Position numbers and translations under genes: made by a program
Shown here: positions 34,628 through 43,983 of the stretch, in pieces
Layout: each line of letters opens with the position of its first letter
How positions within the stretch are numbered: the first letter of the stretch is position 1
Notes under the pieces: generated by a model
Seen by the model: the letters and a program-made list of their open reading frames with translations, nothing else
The model's database searches: none
Told to the model about the DNA's origin: nothing
DNA from: Paenibacillus ginsengarvi
GTDB taxonomy: Bacteria > Bacillota > Bacilli > Paenibacillales > NBRC-103111
NCBI RefSeq assembly: GCF_003626695.1
Contig: NZ_RBAH01000003.1
Location: 63,641-127,640, forward strand
Direction of reading: 5' to 3'
Length of the DNA stretch: 64,000 nt

Positions 34628-34686
34628 GCTGCGATCACGTCTCTTTCGTCAGGGTGTAGTAGCTCACACGGTGTCGGTCACTATCG

Positions 34687-35532
34687 TCAAGAGTTCGGTG
34701 CAACTTCTTGCAGAAAACGGCGCACTTCGCCGAGGAATTTCTCTCGCTCTTCTTTTTGCGGCGAATGGCCGCTCTTCTCAAAGATGACCAGACGGCTGTT
34801 CGGAATTTCGCGGGCGATCTCCTCGGACGCCTCCAGCGGGGTAATCCAGTCGTGCCGCCCGCACAAAACGAGCGTCGGCGCCTGAATCGTTTTCAGCCGG
34901 TCGACGATATTGAAATGCGGCTGGTTGCGCGAGAACGCCCAGTTGTGGGTTTCATGGCGGAACATGATCGAATTCAGATGCTCGTCCAGCATGCTCTGCG
35001 TATATTCCACCCAATACAGCGGCAATATCGCCGCGTACATGTCGCGGAAGTCCTCGTCGCTCCTCGCCTCTCCGTTAAACAGCCGATTCAGCATCTCCTC
35101 CGTAACGCCGGGCAGGCCGCTTTGTAATGCGCGGTCATGAGCCGTGTTGCGGTAAGCGTTGGAGGCCGCCGTATCGCGCAGTACGATGCCGGCCACGTTC
35201 TCCGGGTAGCGCAGCGCGTATTCGAGCGCCAAATATCCGCCATACGAGCCGCCGGCAATGACGATCTTGCCGAGCCCAAGCTCTTGGCGCAGCGCTTCCG
35301 TATCCAAATTGAACTGCTCGTGGCTGTAAGGCTCGGCCCCTTCGGATTCGCCGTTCCCCCGCTGATCGTACGATACGACCCGGTAGCCCTCGGCTGCAAA
35401 CGCTCCGAACGTTGCGGCATCCCCGTGCCGCGAGCCAAGCCCCGGACCGCCATGCAGCGTGACGATCGCAGGTCCTTCCCCCTGATCTTCCACATGAAGA
35501 AGGACGCCGTTAATATTCAACTTTTTCAACAT
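34687..35532 (-). CDS. Alpha/beta hydrolase, proline iminopeptidase-like
   Basis: A 281-residue alpha/beta hydrolase. Oxyanion motif VTLHGGPGLG near residue 24, nucleophile elbow GGSYGG (Ser near 95), acid in LCGRHDWITP and catalytic His in FEKSGHSPQKEE. This HGGPG/GGSYGG pattern is typical of proline iminopeptidases and related S33 peptidases that remove N-terminal residues from small peptides. The start at 35532 follows GGGAGG. It precedes the M19 dipeptidase gene and faces the IclR regulator; an IclR-type palindrome lies 37 bp upstream. Confidence 0.85.
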   Translation of the reverse strand: MLKKLNINGVLLHVEDQGEGPAIVTLHGGPGLGSRHGDAATFGAFAAEGYRVVSYDQRGNGESEGAEPYSHEQFNLDTEALRQELGLGKIVIAGGSYGGYLALEYALRYPENVAGIVLRDTAASNAYRNTAHDRALQSGLPGVTEEMLNRLFNGEARSDEDFRDMYAAILPLYWVEYTQSMLDEHLNSIMFRHETHNWAFSRNQPHFNIVDRLKTIQAPTLVLCGRHDWITPLEASEEIAREIPNSRLVIFEKSGHSPQKEEREKFLGEVRRFLQEVAPNS

Positions 35533-35568
35533 AGGTTTCCGTCGCCTCCCGAATCCTTGAACGATATC

Positions 35569-35585
35569 GTTTGACACAATCAAAC
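35569..35585 (-). promoter_or_regulatory. Candidate IclR operator upstream of the hydrolase gene
   Basis: GTTTGACACAATCAAAC is an inverted repeat (GTTTGA/TCAAAC) 37 bp before the hydrolase start; it shares TTTGA/TCAAA arms with the palindrome at 35704 near the iclR promoter. Confidence 0.5.
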
Positions 35586-35703
35586 ATTTTCCATTAATCA
35601 AACAAGGTCTAGAAAAATAATCACTTTGGAAATGCTTTCAAAAAGTTATTTTCTACTTTACTACCGAGATGTTAAAAAATCAACCACCTAAAAATAAAAT
35701 ATG

Positions 35704-35734
35704 TTTGACTAAGTCAAATGTAATCGTATACAAT
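35704..35734 (+). promoter_or_regulatory. iclR promoter overlapped by a perfect palindrome
   Basis: TTTGACTAAGTCAAA (35704-35718) is a perfect palindrome around a central A. Its TTGACT serves as the -35 box, followed by an 18-bp spacer and -10 TACAAT (35729-35734). A repressor bound here would block iclR transcription. Confidence 0.65.
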
Positions 35735-35825
35735 AATTTTCAATAACAGAAGCTTTATTGTTGATGTGACCTATTTTCACATAGAGAGAAAGCTGCGTGC
35801 TACAGGCGCGGCCAAGGAGGAACTT

Positions 35826-36659
35826 ATGGCAGACCATCATACCGATACCGTCACGGCCGAGCGTAAAAATGCGGAGTCCCGCTATACGATCGAATCCGTC
35901 ATGAAGACGCTGCAAGTGCTGTTCTCGTTCTGTGAGCCCCCGTACCGGTTTACGATTTCGGATCTCGAATCGTCCACCGGCCTATCCAAAAATCAGGTGT
36001 TTCGCAGTCTGAAATCGCTGGAGGAATTCGGTTTGCTGCGGATGGAAGCCGAAGGCAGCTATGTCGTAACCGCCATCGCCTATAATCTGGCTTTGGCCGC
36101 CGAGCCCGACGCGCCGCTCGAGGAACTGGCTCAGCCGGTTATGGAGTCGCTGCAGCGGGCTACCGGAGAAACCGTCAATCTGTGTTGTTTGCTGGACGGC
36201 CAATCGACGATCATCGCAAGACGCCACGGCAAGCAGAGTGTCCGGCTCATGTCGCGGCTCGGGCAGCGCTCCCCGCTTCATGCAGGGGCTTGTCCGAAAG
36301 CGATGCTCGCCTTCCTTTCCGACGAAGAGCAGGAGCGGGTCATCGGCATGCTGCCGCATTATCAGAAAATTACGGACCATACGGTTACCGATCCCGACAG
36401 GCTGCGCATCGAGCTGGAGGAGATCCGCAGGCGCGGCTACAGCGTCAGCGACGAGGACTACGAAGCGGGCGCCCGCGGCGTAGGCGCTCCGATCTTCGGC
36501 AAAAACGGCAAAGTGATCGCCGCGATCAGCGCAGGCGGCCCCACGATCCGCGTCAGCCCGGAAGATCTGCTCGGCTTCGGCCAGCTCACGATGGAAGCGG
36601 CCGATAAAATCTCCAAGTTTCTCGGTTATTTCCCGAAACGGGAAAAACCGTTTCAATAA
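35826..36659 (+). CDS. IclR-family transcriptional regulator
   Basis: A 277-residue regulator: winged helix (TISDLESSTGLSKNQVFRSL, KSLEEFGLLRME) and the IclR effector domain (RLGQRSPLHAGACPKAMLAF ... GYSVSDEDYEAGARGVGAPI). AAGGAGG lies upstream of the ATG at 35826. It heads the transporter operon (next gene 32 bp on) and is divergent from the two peptidase genes. The palindromes in the shared upstream region are its likely binding sites, so it probably controls peptide uptake and breakdown and itself. The ligand is unknown. Confidence 0.9.
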   Translation: MADHHTDTVTAERKNAESRYTIESVMKTLQVLFSFCEPPYRFTISDLESSTGLSKNQVFRSLKSLEEFGLLRMEAEGSYVVTAIAYNLALAAEPDAPLEELAQPVMESLQRATGETVNLCCLLDGQSTIIARRHGKQSVRLMSRLGQRSPLHAGACPKAMLAFLSDEEQERVIGMLPHYQKITDHTVTDPDRLRIELEEIRRRGYSVSDEDYEAGARGVGAPIFGKNGKVIAAISAGGPTIRVSPEDLLGFGQLTMEAADKISKFLGYFPKREKPFQ

Positions 36660-36691
36660 ATGTCTGTAACCATGTCAAGGGGGATCCGTAC

Positions 36692-38344
36692 ATGTACAAA
36701 CGCAAATCATGGATGACAACATTGGGTGCAACCGTTCTCGCCGGAGCGCTTGCCCTTTCCGGCTGCAGCGCCAAAACGGCAAACCAGCCGGACAGCTCCG
36801 CTCCGCCTGCCGGAACGACAACGCCGCCGGCTGCCGCAGCCAATATCGATACTAACGCCACGATTAACCTGGCCACGAATGCGGAACCGAATTTCAACCC
36901 TTGGTCCCCAACCGGCTATGCCGAATCGCAGCCGATAACGGAAATTTTGTTCGACGGCCTCACCAAGTGGGGAACCGACTACCAGCCCGTTCCCGCGCTG
37001 GCAAAGGACTGGAAGATGGCCGACGACGGGATGAGCTGGACGTTTAATCTTCGCGAAGGCGTTACCTGGTCCGACGGCAAGAAATTCACTGCAGACGACG
37101 TCGCCTATACGTTTAACGAAATCGTACTGAAGAAAGAGCTTGGCGCCAGCAACTCCTCCAACTTCGTCGACGTCGAGAAAGTCCTCGTTGTCAGCCCGAC
37201 CCAAGTGCAGTTCGTACTGAAGAAGCCGTGGTCGTCCTTACCGAACTACTTGGCCTGGTACGCCAAAATATTGCCGAAGCATATTTTTGAAGGACAAGAC
37301 CCTTGGAAGCTGACTTCCTTCAATAAAGAAAAACCGGTCGGAACCGGCCCGTACACGCTCACCAAATATATGGCCGGCCAGCACGTCGAACTGGAACGCA
37401 ATCCGAACTATTACGGCGGCGCAGCCAAAGTCGCCAAAGTCATCGTCAGCATCGTACCCGACAGCAATACGCAAATCGCCCAGCTGCTGTCCGGCACGCT
37501 CTCGATGGTGAACGTAACCGATCCGACGCTGATGGAGAAGCTCAAGTCGAACCCGAACTTGACCGTCAACGAGCTGGCCGACAACAACTACTATTGGGTC
37601 GCTCTCGACTTCACGCAGGAGCGGTTCCAGGACGTGAGAGTCCGTCAAGCGCTGCTCCACGCCATCGACCGCGAAGCGATCATCAAGGGCGTATTGAAAG
37701 GCTACGGCCAAGTGGCTACCGGACCTATCGCACCAATCCAGGAGAAATATTACAACAAGAACGTAAAAACGTACGCCTACGATCCGGAAAAAGCGAAATC
37801 ACTGCTCAAGGAAGCCGGATATACGGCGGGTGCCGACGGATTCCTGCAGAAGGACGGCAAAACGTTCGAAATCAACATGCCGGCCGGACAATACGGCGTG
37901 CTCGTTCAAGCATCGCAGCTCGTGCAGCAGTACTGGCAGAAGATTGGCGTCAAGGTCAATCTGCAAGTAATCGACTGGAACACCTATGTGCAGAAAGTCG
38001 TCGGCAACCGTCAGTACGACGCAACTCTCTGCTGGTGGCGCGCGCCGGTCGACCCGGATGTGCTCGCCTACTATCACAGCAGCGCGGCCGGCAAGGGCAA
38101 CAACATCCCCGGCTACAAAAACCCGGCGCTAGACAAGCTGCTGGAGGCGGGACGAGCCGCCAAAACGACGGATGAGCGAGTTAAAGTATACAACGACGTA
38201 CAAAAGATGACCGCCGAAGAGCTTCCGTATTTGTACTTGTGGTACCCGACGCTGGCTGTAGCCACGCAAAAGAAACTGAGCGTTCCGAAAACCACGTTTA
38301 TTGTGGCCGAGGACCATATTACCGAATGGACCGTTCAAAAATAA
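36692..38344 (+). CDS. Peptide ABC transporter solute-binding lipoprotein (family 5)
   Basis: A 550-residue lipoprotein (lipobox LSGC, Cys25) of the DppA/OppA family: NLATNAEPNFNPWSPTGYAE, FDGLTKWGTDYQPVPALAKD, RVRQALLHAIDREAIIKGVL. It binds peptides (or related compounds such as nickel or oligosaccharide in some relatives) outside the cell. AAGGGGG precedes the ATG. The stop is followed by a hairpin (38358-38389) before the permease genes, a usual way to keep binding protein in excess. The neighbouring peptidases favour a di- or oligopeptide substrate. Confidence 0.92.
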   Translation: MYKRKSWMTTLGATVLAGALALSGCSAKTANQPDSSAPPAGTTTPPAAAANIDTNATINLATNAEPNFNPWSPTGYAESQPITEILFDGLTKWGTDYQPVPALAKDWKMADDGMSWTFNLREGVTWSDGKKFTADDVAYTFNEIVLKKELGASNSSNFVDVEKVLVVSPTQVQFVLKKPWSSLPNYLAWYAKILPKHIFEGQDPWKLTSFNKEKPVGTGPYTLTKYMAGQHVELERNPNYYGGAAKVAKVIVSIVPDSNTQIAQLLSGTLSMVNVTDPTLMEKLKSNPNLTVNELADNNYYWVALDFTQERFQDVRVRQALLHAIDREAIIKGVLKGYGQVATGPIAPIQEKYYNKNVKTYAYDPEKAKSLLKEAGYTAGADGFLQKDGKTFEINMPAGQYGVLVQASQLVQQYWQKIGVKVNLQVIDWNTYVQKVVGNRQYDATLCWWRAPVDPDVLAYYHSSAAGKGNNIPGYKNPALDKLLEAGRAAKTTDERVKVYNDVQKMTAEELPYLYLWYPTLAVATQKKLSVPKTTFIVAEDHITEWTVQK

Positions 38345-38355
38345 AGCAAACCATC

Positions 38356-38390
38356 CACCGGGAGACGGAGCACCTAGCCGTCCCCCGGAA
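38356..38390 (+). terminator. Inter-gene hairpin between binding protein and permease genes
   Basis: CCGGGAGACGG and CCGTCCCCCGG pair imperfectly; there is no T run, so it is probably an mRNA-stabilising or partial-termination hairpin. Confidence 0.5.
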
Positions 38391-38410
38391 GAAAGGAAGC
38401 GAATGTCCCG

Positions 38411-39358
38411 ATGGCCCGATTTATTGTCTCGCGCGTTTGTCAAGGATTGCTCACCCTCTTTCTGGTGTCGATCCTGACCTTCTTCCTGATCAACCTCGCA
38501 CCCGGCGGACCGTCGGCCATCATGAACTTTGAATCGACCGCCGAGCAGCGGGAAGCGTTGACGAAGCAGCTCGGACTCGACAAACCGGTCGTCCAGCGTT
38601 ATGGCGAATGGCTCGGAGGGCTGCTTCGCGGCGATCTCGGCCTTTCGCTCGATTCCCAGCAGCCGGTCGCCTCGCTATTAGGCGAACGTTTGCCGAATAC
38701 GGTCATTTTGGCTGCGGCTACCTTGACGTTTACACTGCTGATCGGCATTCCGCTCGGCGTGTTGGCCGCCGTCAAGCGCGGCGGCGCGATCGACCGCCTG
38801 ATTACCTTTACATCTACCTTCGGTATGGCGATTCCCGAATTTTGGCTCGGCATTTTGTTCATTATCGTTTTTGCCGTCATTCTGCAAATATTCCCTTCAT
38901 CCGGCATGGTGACCGCGGGAAGCGAATTTGCGATAGCCGATCTGGCTCATCATATCGTGCTGCCGATGCTGACACTGTCGATCCTGATGCTGCCGAATAT
39001 CATCCGATTTACGCGTTCGGCGATGGTCGACGTTATCGGACTCGACTTCATCCGCACGGCCAGAGCGAAAGGGCTCGGCAGCTTCCGCGTCTTTTTCCGC
39101 CACGCGCTGCGCAATGCGCTCATTCCGATCGCCGCCATCATCGGCCTGATCATTCCGATTCTGCTCGGCGGTTCCGTTGTCGTGGAGAACGTGTTCGGCT
39201 GGCCCGGCATGGGCAGGCTTGCCGTGCAAGCGGCGACCAATCGCGACTATACGGTCGTCATGGGCGTGACGATGCTCGTAGGCTCGATCGTAATCATCAC
39301 CAATCTGCTGACGGATCTGCTCTACTCCGTCCTGGACCCGAGGATTCGCTATGAGTAA
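38411..39358 (+). CDS. dppB: Peptide ABC transporter permease (DppB-like)
   Basis: A 315-residue protein with six membrane segments typical of DppB/OppB; the first starts near residue 10 (LLTLFLVSILTFFLINLAPG) and the EAA-type loop is DFIRTARAKGLGSFRVFFRH. It forms half of the membrane channel. GGAAG lies some 14 bases upstream, a weak site, with the start confirmed by the family pattern. It overlaps the next permease gene by 8 bp. Confidence 0.92.
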   Translation: MARFIVSRVCQGLLTLFLVSILTFFLINLAPGGPSAIMNFESTAEQREALTKQLGLDKPVVQRYGEWLGGLLRGDLGLSLDSQQPVASLLGERLPNTVILAAATLTFTLLIGIPLGVLAAVKRGGAIDRLITFTSTFGMAIPEFWLGILFIIVFAVILQIFPSSGMVTAGSEFAIADLAHHIVLPMLTLSILMLPNIIRFTRSAMVDVIGLDFIRTARAKGLGSFRVFFRHALRNALIPIAAIIGLIIPILLGGSVVVENVFGWPGMGRLAVQAATNRDYTVVMGVTMLVGSIVIITNLLTDLLYSVLDPRIRYE

Positions 39359-40250
39359 AGAAGCCGCAGGTTCGATCAGCCGTCCGTCGCAAGTCTCATC
39401 GGCCGTTCCCGGAATCGGAACGGCCATCGTCAAAACGCTGCAAAGTTTGTCTGTCTGGGGGAAAACGGCGCTCGCCTTCCTTATCGTGCTCCATCTGTTT
39501 GTCGCTCTTGCCCCGTTGTTTCTGAGCCATTCGCCGACCGACACCGATCCGCTATCGGCTACAATGCCGGCAAGCGCCGATCACCTGCTCGGCACGGACG
39601 AGCTGGGCCGCGACGAGCTCGCGCGTATCGTGGCCGGAGGACGCATCACGCTGACCGTAGGCTTCTCCGCTATGGCGCTCGCCGTACTGCTCGGCGGCCT
39701 GCTCGGCTCGATAGCCGGCTTCTTCGGAGGCGCGGCCGAATACGCGATCATGCGCGTCGTCGATATGATGCTGTCGATTCCGTCGTTTTTTCTGATCTTG
39801 ATTGAAATTACCGCATTCGGCAACAGTCCGCCGATCGTCATTATCGCCGTCGGGCTGACGTACTGGCCGCAGATGGCCCGTATCGTGCATGCCGAAGTGC
39901 TGAAATGGCGCAGCAGTTCGCTCGTGGAGGCCGAGACGACGCTCGGCGCGAACCCGTGGCGCATTCTGTTCCGGCACGTCGTGCCACAAACGTTCTCGTC
40001 CATTATCGTTCTCGCTACGCTGGGGATCGGCTGGGCGATCCTGGCTGAATCCGGCTTGTCCTATCTCGGGCTCGGCATTCAGCCGCCGCTCGCCTCGTGG
40101 GGCAATATGCTGCAAAATTCGCAAACGTACATTTGGACCGCGCCGGTTCTGGCCGTCTATCCCGGTGTGCTCATCCTCGCCACCGTGCTTGCCTACAGCC
40201 TGCTCGGCGAAGCTTTGCGGGACGCGCTCGACCCGAAACTGAAGCGGTGA
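39351..40250 (+). CDS. dppC: Peptide ABC transporter permease (DppC-like)
   Basis: A 299-residue protein of the DppC/OppC family: cytoplasmic N-terminus, membrane helices, the DELGRDELARIVAGGRITLT motif and EAA-type loop EAETTLGANPWRILFRHVVP. It pairs with DppB to form the channel. The start overlaps the end of dppB by 8 bp (translation coupled). Confidence 0.92.
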   Translation: MSKEAAGSISRPSQVSSAVPGIGTAIVKTLQSLSVWGKTALAFLIVLHLFVALAPLFLSHSPTDTDPLSATMPASADHLLGTDELGRDELARIVAGGRITLTVGFSAMALAVLLGGLLGSIAGFFGGAAEYAIMRVVDMMLSIPSFFLILIEITAFGNSPPIVIIAVGLTYWPQMARIVHAEVLKWRSSSLVEAETTLGANPWRILFRHVVPQTFSSIIVLATLGIGWAILAESGLSYLGLGIQPPLASWGNMLQNSQTYIWTAPVLAVYPGVLILATVLAYSLLGEALRDALDPKLKR

Positions 40251-40279
40251 ACTCCGAATACGAGAAAGGAGGTCTCTCT

Positions 40280-41260
40280 ATGGCGGAACGGCTCATGGAA
40301 ATCCGCAGCCTGAAAACGCATTTTCACACCAAGCAACATGTGATCCGCGCCGTAGACGGCGTCGATCTGGATGTCGACGAAGGCCAAATCGTCTGTATCG
40401 TCGGAGAGTCGGGCAGCGGCAAAAGCATCACCTCCCTATCCATCATGCAGCTTCTGCCGAAGCCGATGGGCCGCATCGTGGAAGGCGAGATCCGGTTCCA
40501 GGGCAAAGATTTGACGAAGCTGACGGAGAAAGAGATGACCCGCGTTCGCGGCGATCAAATCTCGATGATTTTTCAGGAGCCGATGACCGCGCTTAATCCG
40601 GTCATGAAGGTCGGCGACCAGATCGTGGAAGTGCTGCTGCAGCACCGGAGCATCTCCAAAAGCGCAGCGAAGGCGAAGGCGATCGATATGCTCAGATTCG
40701 TCGGGGTCCCTCAGCCCGAGCGGATTTTCGGCGAATATGCGCACCAGCTGTCCGGAGGTATGCGACAGCGGGTCATGATCGCGATGGCGATGGTATGCGA
40801 GCCGAAGCTGCTCATCGCGGACGAACCGACGACCGCGCTGGACGTCACGATCCAGATCCAGGTGCTCGAGCTGATGAAAAAAATGCGCGACGACCTGCAA
40901 ACGTCCATCATCCTAATCACGCACGATCTTGGGGTCGTCGCCGAAATGGCCGACCATGTCGTCGTCATGTATGCCGGACAAGTCGTGGAAAGCGCAAACG
41001 CAGACACTGTCTTCGAACAACCGCACCATCCGTACACGCAAGCGCTGCTTGCTTCCATTCCGTCTCTGGACGAACAAAAAGATATGCTGATCTCGATACC
41101 GGGAACCGTCCCCAGTGCCGCGGCCTTCCCAAGCGGCTGCCGTTTCGCCGAACGCTGCGCTGCAGTGCAGCCTTCCTGCGTCGAACGGATGCCGGATTTG
41201 CGGGAAATCGCGCCCGGACATTACGTGAGGTGCGATGTGGCACACGGAGGTGCATCATGA
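40280..41260 (+). CDS. dppD: Peptide ABC transporter ATP-binding protein (DppD-like)
   Basis: A 326-residue ATPase: Walker A GESGSGKSITS (about 40-50), signature QLSGGMRQRVMIA, Walker B LLIADEPTTALDVTIQIQ, and the C-terminal oligopeptide domain with four-Cys pattern (RFAERCAAVQPSC). AAAGGAGG precedes the ATG at 40280. It couples ATP hydrolysis to peptide import. It overlaps the next gene by 4 bp (ATGA). Confidence 0.95.
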   Translation: MAERLMEIRSLKTHFHTKQHVIRAVDGVDLDVDEGQIVCIVGESGSGKSITSLSIMQLLPKPMGRIVEGEIRFQGKDLTKLTEKEMTRVRGDQISMIFQEPMTALNPVMKVGDQIVEVLLQHRSISKSAAKAKAIDMLRFVGVPQPERIFGEYAHQLSGGMRQRVMIAMAMVCEPKLLIADEPTTALDVTIQIQVLELMKKMRDDLQTSIILITHDLGVVAEMADHVVVMYAGQVVESANADTVFEQPHHPYTQALLASIPSLDEQKDMLISIPGTVPSAAAFPSGCRFAERCAAVQPSCVERMPDLREIAPGHYVRCDVAHGGAS

Positions 41261-42222
41261 GCGAAACGCTGCTCGAAGTGACCGGACTGAAAAAATATTT
41301 TCCGATCAAATCCGGATTTTTGCGCCGGACCGTCGGCCATGTCAAAGCAGTCGACGGCGTCTCGTTCACGCTGAACGCCGGGGAGACGCTCGGCATCGTC
41401 GGCGAGTCGGGCTGCGGCAAATCTACGACCGGGCGGATGATTATGCGGGTGCTCGATCCGACCGAAGGGCAAATTTTGTTCGAGGGACGGGATATCGCCC
41501 AGGTAGCTCCCGCCCAGCTTCGCAGGCTGCGCAAAGATTTCCAGATGATTTTCCAGGACCCGAACTCGTCGCTGAATCCGAAAATGAAAATCCGCGATCT
41601 GATCGCCGAACCGTTCCTCATTCACGGACTCGCCTCCAAAACCGACATTGACGGTGAAGTGTGCCGGCTGCTGCAAACGGTCGGGCTTCGCGAGTCGGAC
41701 CGGTTCCGTCATCCGCACGAGTTTTCCGGCGGCCAGCGCCAGCGAATCAGCATTGCCCGCGCCTTGGCGCTGAATCCGAAGCTAATCGTCGCCGACGAGG
41801 CGGTGTCGGCGCTAGACGTCTCGATCCAGTCGCAAATCCTCAACCTGATGGTCGAGCTGAAGCGGCAGTACAACTTGTCATACATGTTCATCTCGCACAA
41901 TCTCGCCGTCGTCAAGCATATTAGCGACCGGGTCGGGGTCATGTATTTGGGAACAATGGTCGAGCTCGCGTCAGCGGACAGCCTGTTCCGCCGCCCGCTG
42001 CATCCTTATACCGAAGCGCTGCTGTCGGCGGCTCCGCAGCCGAAACGATCGGCTGTACGCGAGCGCATCGTGCTCGAGGGCGACGTACCGAGTCCGGCCA
42101 AACCGCCCAGCGGATGTCCGTTCCATACCCGCTGTCCCAAAGCATTCGACCGCTGCGCGCTCGAACGTCCGGCGCTGAAAGAAATCACGCCCGGTCATCA
42201 GGTCGCTTGCTTGCTGTACTGA
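41257..42222 (+). CDS. dppF: Peptide ABC transporter ATP-binding protein (DppF-like)
   Basis: A 321-residue ATPase: Walker A GESGCGKSTTG, signature FSGGQRQRISIA, Walker B LIVADEAVSALDVSIQSQ and a C-terminal oligopeptide domain (GCPFHTRCPKAFDRCALERP). It forms a heterodimer with DppD. It is the last gene of the operon and is followed by a strong terminator. Confidence 0.95.
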   Translation: MSETLLEVTGLKKYFPIKSGFLRRTVGHVKAVDGVSFTLNAGETLGIVGESGCGKSTTGRMIMRVLDPTEGQILFEGRDIAQVAPAQLRRLRKDFQMIFQDPNSSLNPKMKIRDLIAEPFLIHGLASKTDIDGEVCRLLQTVGLRESDRFRHPHEFSGGQRQRISIARALALNPKLIVADEAVSALDVSIQSQILNLMVELKRQYNLSYMFISHNLAVVKHISDRVGVMYLGTMVELASADSLFRRPLHPYTEALLSAAPQPKRSAVRERIVLEGDVPSPAKPPSGCPFHTRCPKAFDRCALERPALKEITPGHQVACLLY

Positions 42223-42238
42223 TTGCGAATTTACTGCC

Positions 42239-42283
42239 AGCCCCCGCTCAGCATCGCGCTGAAGCCGGGGGCTTTCGTTTTGC
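42239..42283 (+). terminator. Rho-independent terminator of the dpp operon
   Basis: AGCCCCCG pairs with CGGGGGCT (stem 8 bp with an inner GCGC-type pairing), followed by TTCGTTTT. Confidence 0.85.
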
Positions 42284-42420
42284 CCGCGCCGCAAATCCGC
42301 TTTGGCCCCCCTCCTACTTATGATAAAGTAAACATGATTCCCCTAATGCGACTTGTAGACTCGTAACCTTTTCTAGCCGAAGCGGCACTTATACATATAC
42401 CGAACAAGGAGGGGATTTCG

Positions 42421-43983
42421 ATGCCGCTGCAGCCGTTCCCGGAAACGGAGCCGGAACGCCGCGAAACGTTCGAGCAGCTCGTCCGGCAATACTCGGCAAT
42501 GGCTCACGCCGTAGCGTACGGAAAGCTCCAGGATGCCTACCTGGCCGAAGATGCGGTCCAGGAAGCTTTTGCCGAAGCTTATCTGCATCTGGGCGAGCTG
42601 CAAAAGCCGGAAGCGTTCCCCGGCTGGCTCAAAACGATCGTCGTCCGCCGCTGCAGCCGTCTGATCCGCAAAAAGCGGCATCCGGCGACGCCGCTTCACG
42701 AATGGACGCGCCAGCCTTCGAACGAGCCGGACGTTGCGGATACCGTCATTCGTAACGAGCTGCGGCGGCTGCTTCGCGATAGCGTAGCCGATCTGCCTCC
42801 GAATATGCGGATCGCGGTCCAGCTGTTTTATTTCCACGGCTACTCGCTGCCGGATATCGCCTCCTGTGTCGGTACGAGCGTGCCTGCGCTCAAAAAAAGG
42901 CTGTTTGATGCGCGAAGGAAGCTGAAGGGCAGATTGCCCGTAGCCGATTTTGCATCCGTATTACACGATCTTTCCGAAGGAGGAACAGCGATGCTGCATA
43001 TTGTTAACGGCGATTCCGTAGCGGAGAAGCTGCGAGGTGTCGTCACCGGAGACATTCTCGTCTGGAGGGAGGTGTACCCGGACGGCCCAGTATTCGTTGA
43101 TGCGGCCGAGCCCGTGAATCGCTCCGCCCGCGCCCGTTACTTGGAGCAAACGATCGGCGTACCGAGCGAGCAATTTATCCGCATGAGCGAGGAGCAGGAG
43201 GCCAAGCTGGCGAATTTCCGCGAGTACGGGGAAATCGTGCTTTGGTTCGAGCACGACCTGTTCGATCAGACGATGCTCTGCCAGCTGCTCCATTACTTCT
43301 CGCGGCAGACGCTTGGCCGAACCCATCTCAGTCTGCTGTGCATCGGGGAGTACCCCGGCATTCCGCTATTCCGCGGGCTCGGGCAGCTCACCCCGGACCA
43401 ACTTGGAACGCTGCACGGCACTTGGCAGCAGATGGGAGCCGCAGAGCTGGAACTAGGAGCTGCCGTCTGGGAAGCCTACTGCGCTTCGACTCCGCTCCCG
43501 CTGCTCGAACTGCTTCAAGGCGATACGTCGGCGCTGCCGTTCGTACGCGATGCGTTTCTGCTTCATCTGGCGCGTTTCCCGTCCGCCGGTCGCGGGATCG
43601 GCATCGTCGAGAGGCTAACGCTGGAAAAGGTCGCTGGCGGCGTCCATTCCCCGCTCACCCTATTCCGCCAGGTCGGCGACGAGCTGCACGGACTGGGCAT
43701 GGGGGATCTCTCGTACTGGCATTGTCTCGCGAAAATGTCGCGCGGCCCGCACCCGCTGCTTCATGCGGAAGCACTGACCGCTTTCCCATCGTTCAGCGAC
43801 CCTGCGCCGTCTTTCCGCGACTGCACGTTCGCCTTGACGGAGTTCGGCAGACGGGTGCTCGCCGGAGAAGAAGACTGGGTCGTTAGCGCCGGAATCGATG
43901 AGTGGTACGGAGGCGTCCATCTGTCGGGACATCGTATTCCGTGGCGCTGGGATGAGGAGCGGCAGCGCTTCGCGGGCAACTAA
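42421..43983 (+). CDS. ECF sigma factor fused to a DUF1835 domain
   Basis: A 520-residue protein. Residues ~15-85 form sigma region 2 (YSAMAHAVAYGKLQDAYLAE, DAVQEAFAEAYLHL), ~120-170 sigma region 4 (HGYSLPDIASCVGTSVPALK). From residue 191 a DUF1835-type domain begins (MLHIVNGDSVAEKLRGVVTG, DILVWREVYPDGPVF). Inside the frame AAGGAGG at 42977-42983 stands 7 bases before an in-phase ATG at 42991, exactly where the DUF1835 part begins, so that part may also be translated alone. Recognised targets are not visible. GGAGG lies at about 42408, before the ATG at 42421. Confidence 0.8.
   Translation: MPLQPFPETEPERRETFEQLVRQYSAMAHAVAYGKLQDAYLAEDAVQEAFAEAYLHLGELQKPEAFPGWLKTIVVRRCSRLIRKKRHPATPLHEWTRQPSNEPDVADTVIRNELRRLLRDSVADLPPNMRIAVQLFYFHGYSLPDIASCVGTSVPALKKRLFDARRKLKGRLPVADFASVLHDLSEGGTAMLHIVNGDSVAEKLRGVVTGDILVWREVYPDGPVFVDAAEPVNRSARARYLEQTIGVPSEQFIRMSEEQEAKLANFREYGEIVLWFEHDLFDQTMLCQLLHYFSRQTLGRTHLSLLCIGEYPGIPLFRGLGQLTPDQLGTLHGTWQQMGAAELELGAAVWEAYCASTPLPLLELLQGDTSALPFVRDAFLLHLARFPSAGRGIGIVERLTLEKVAGGVHSPLTLFRQVGDELHGLGMGDLSYWHCLAKMSRGPHPLLHAEALTAFPSFSDPAPSFRDCTFALTEFGRRVLAGEEDWVVSAGIDEWYGGVHLSGHRIPWRWDEERQRFAGN

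Noticed and set aside
31961..34885. A 974-residue single protein
   Set aside because: After the A6 run the frame is nonsense and continues antisense to the M19 dipeptidase gene; the true product ends at 33305 after a frame correction.
38239..38532. Small plus-strand ORF overlapping the binding-protein end and permease start
   Set aside because: Out of phase with both genes, no homology, no separate ribosome binding site.
40097..40279. N-terminal extension of DppD
   Set aside because: It overlaps the end of dppC and lacks a ribosome binding site; the ATG at 40280 follows AAAGGAGG and matches the family start.
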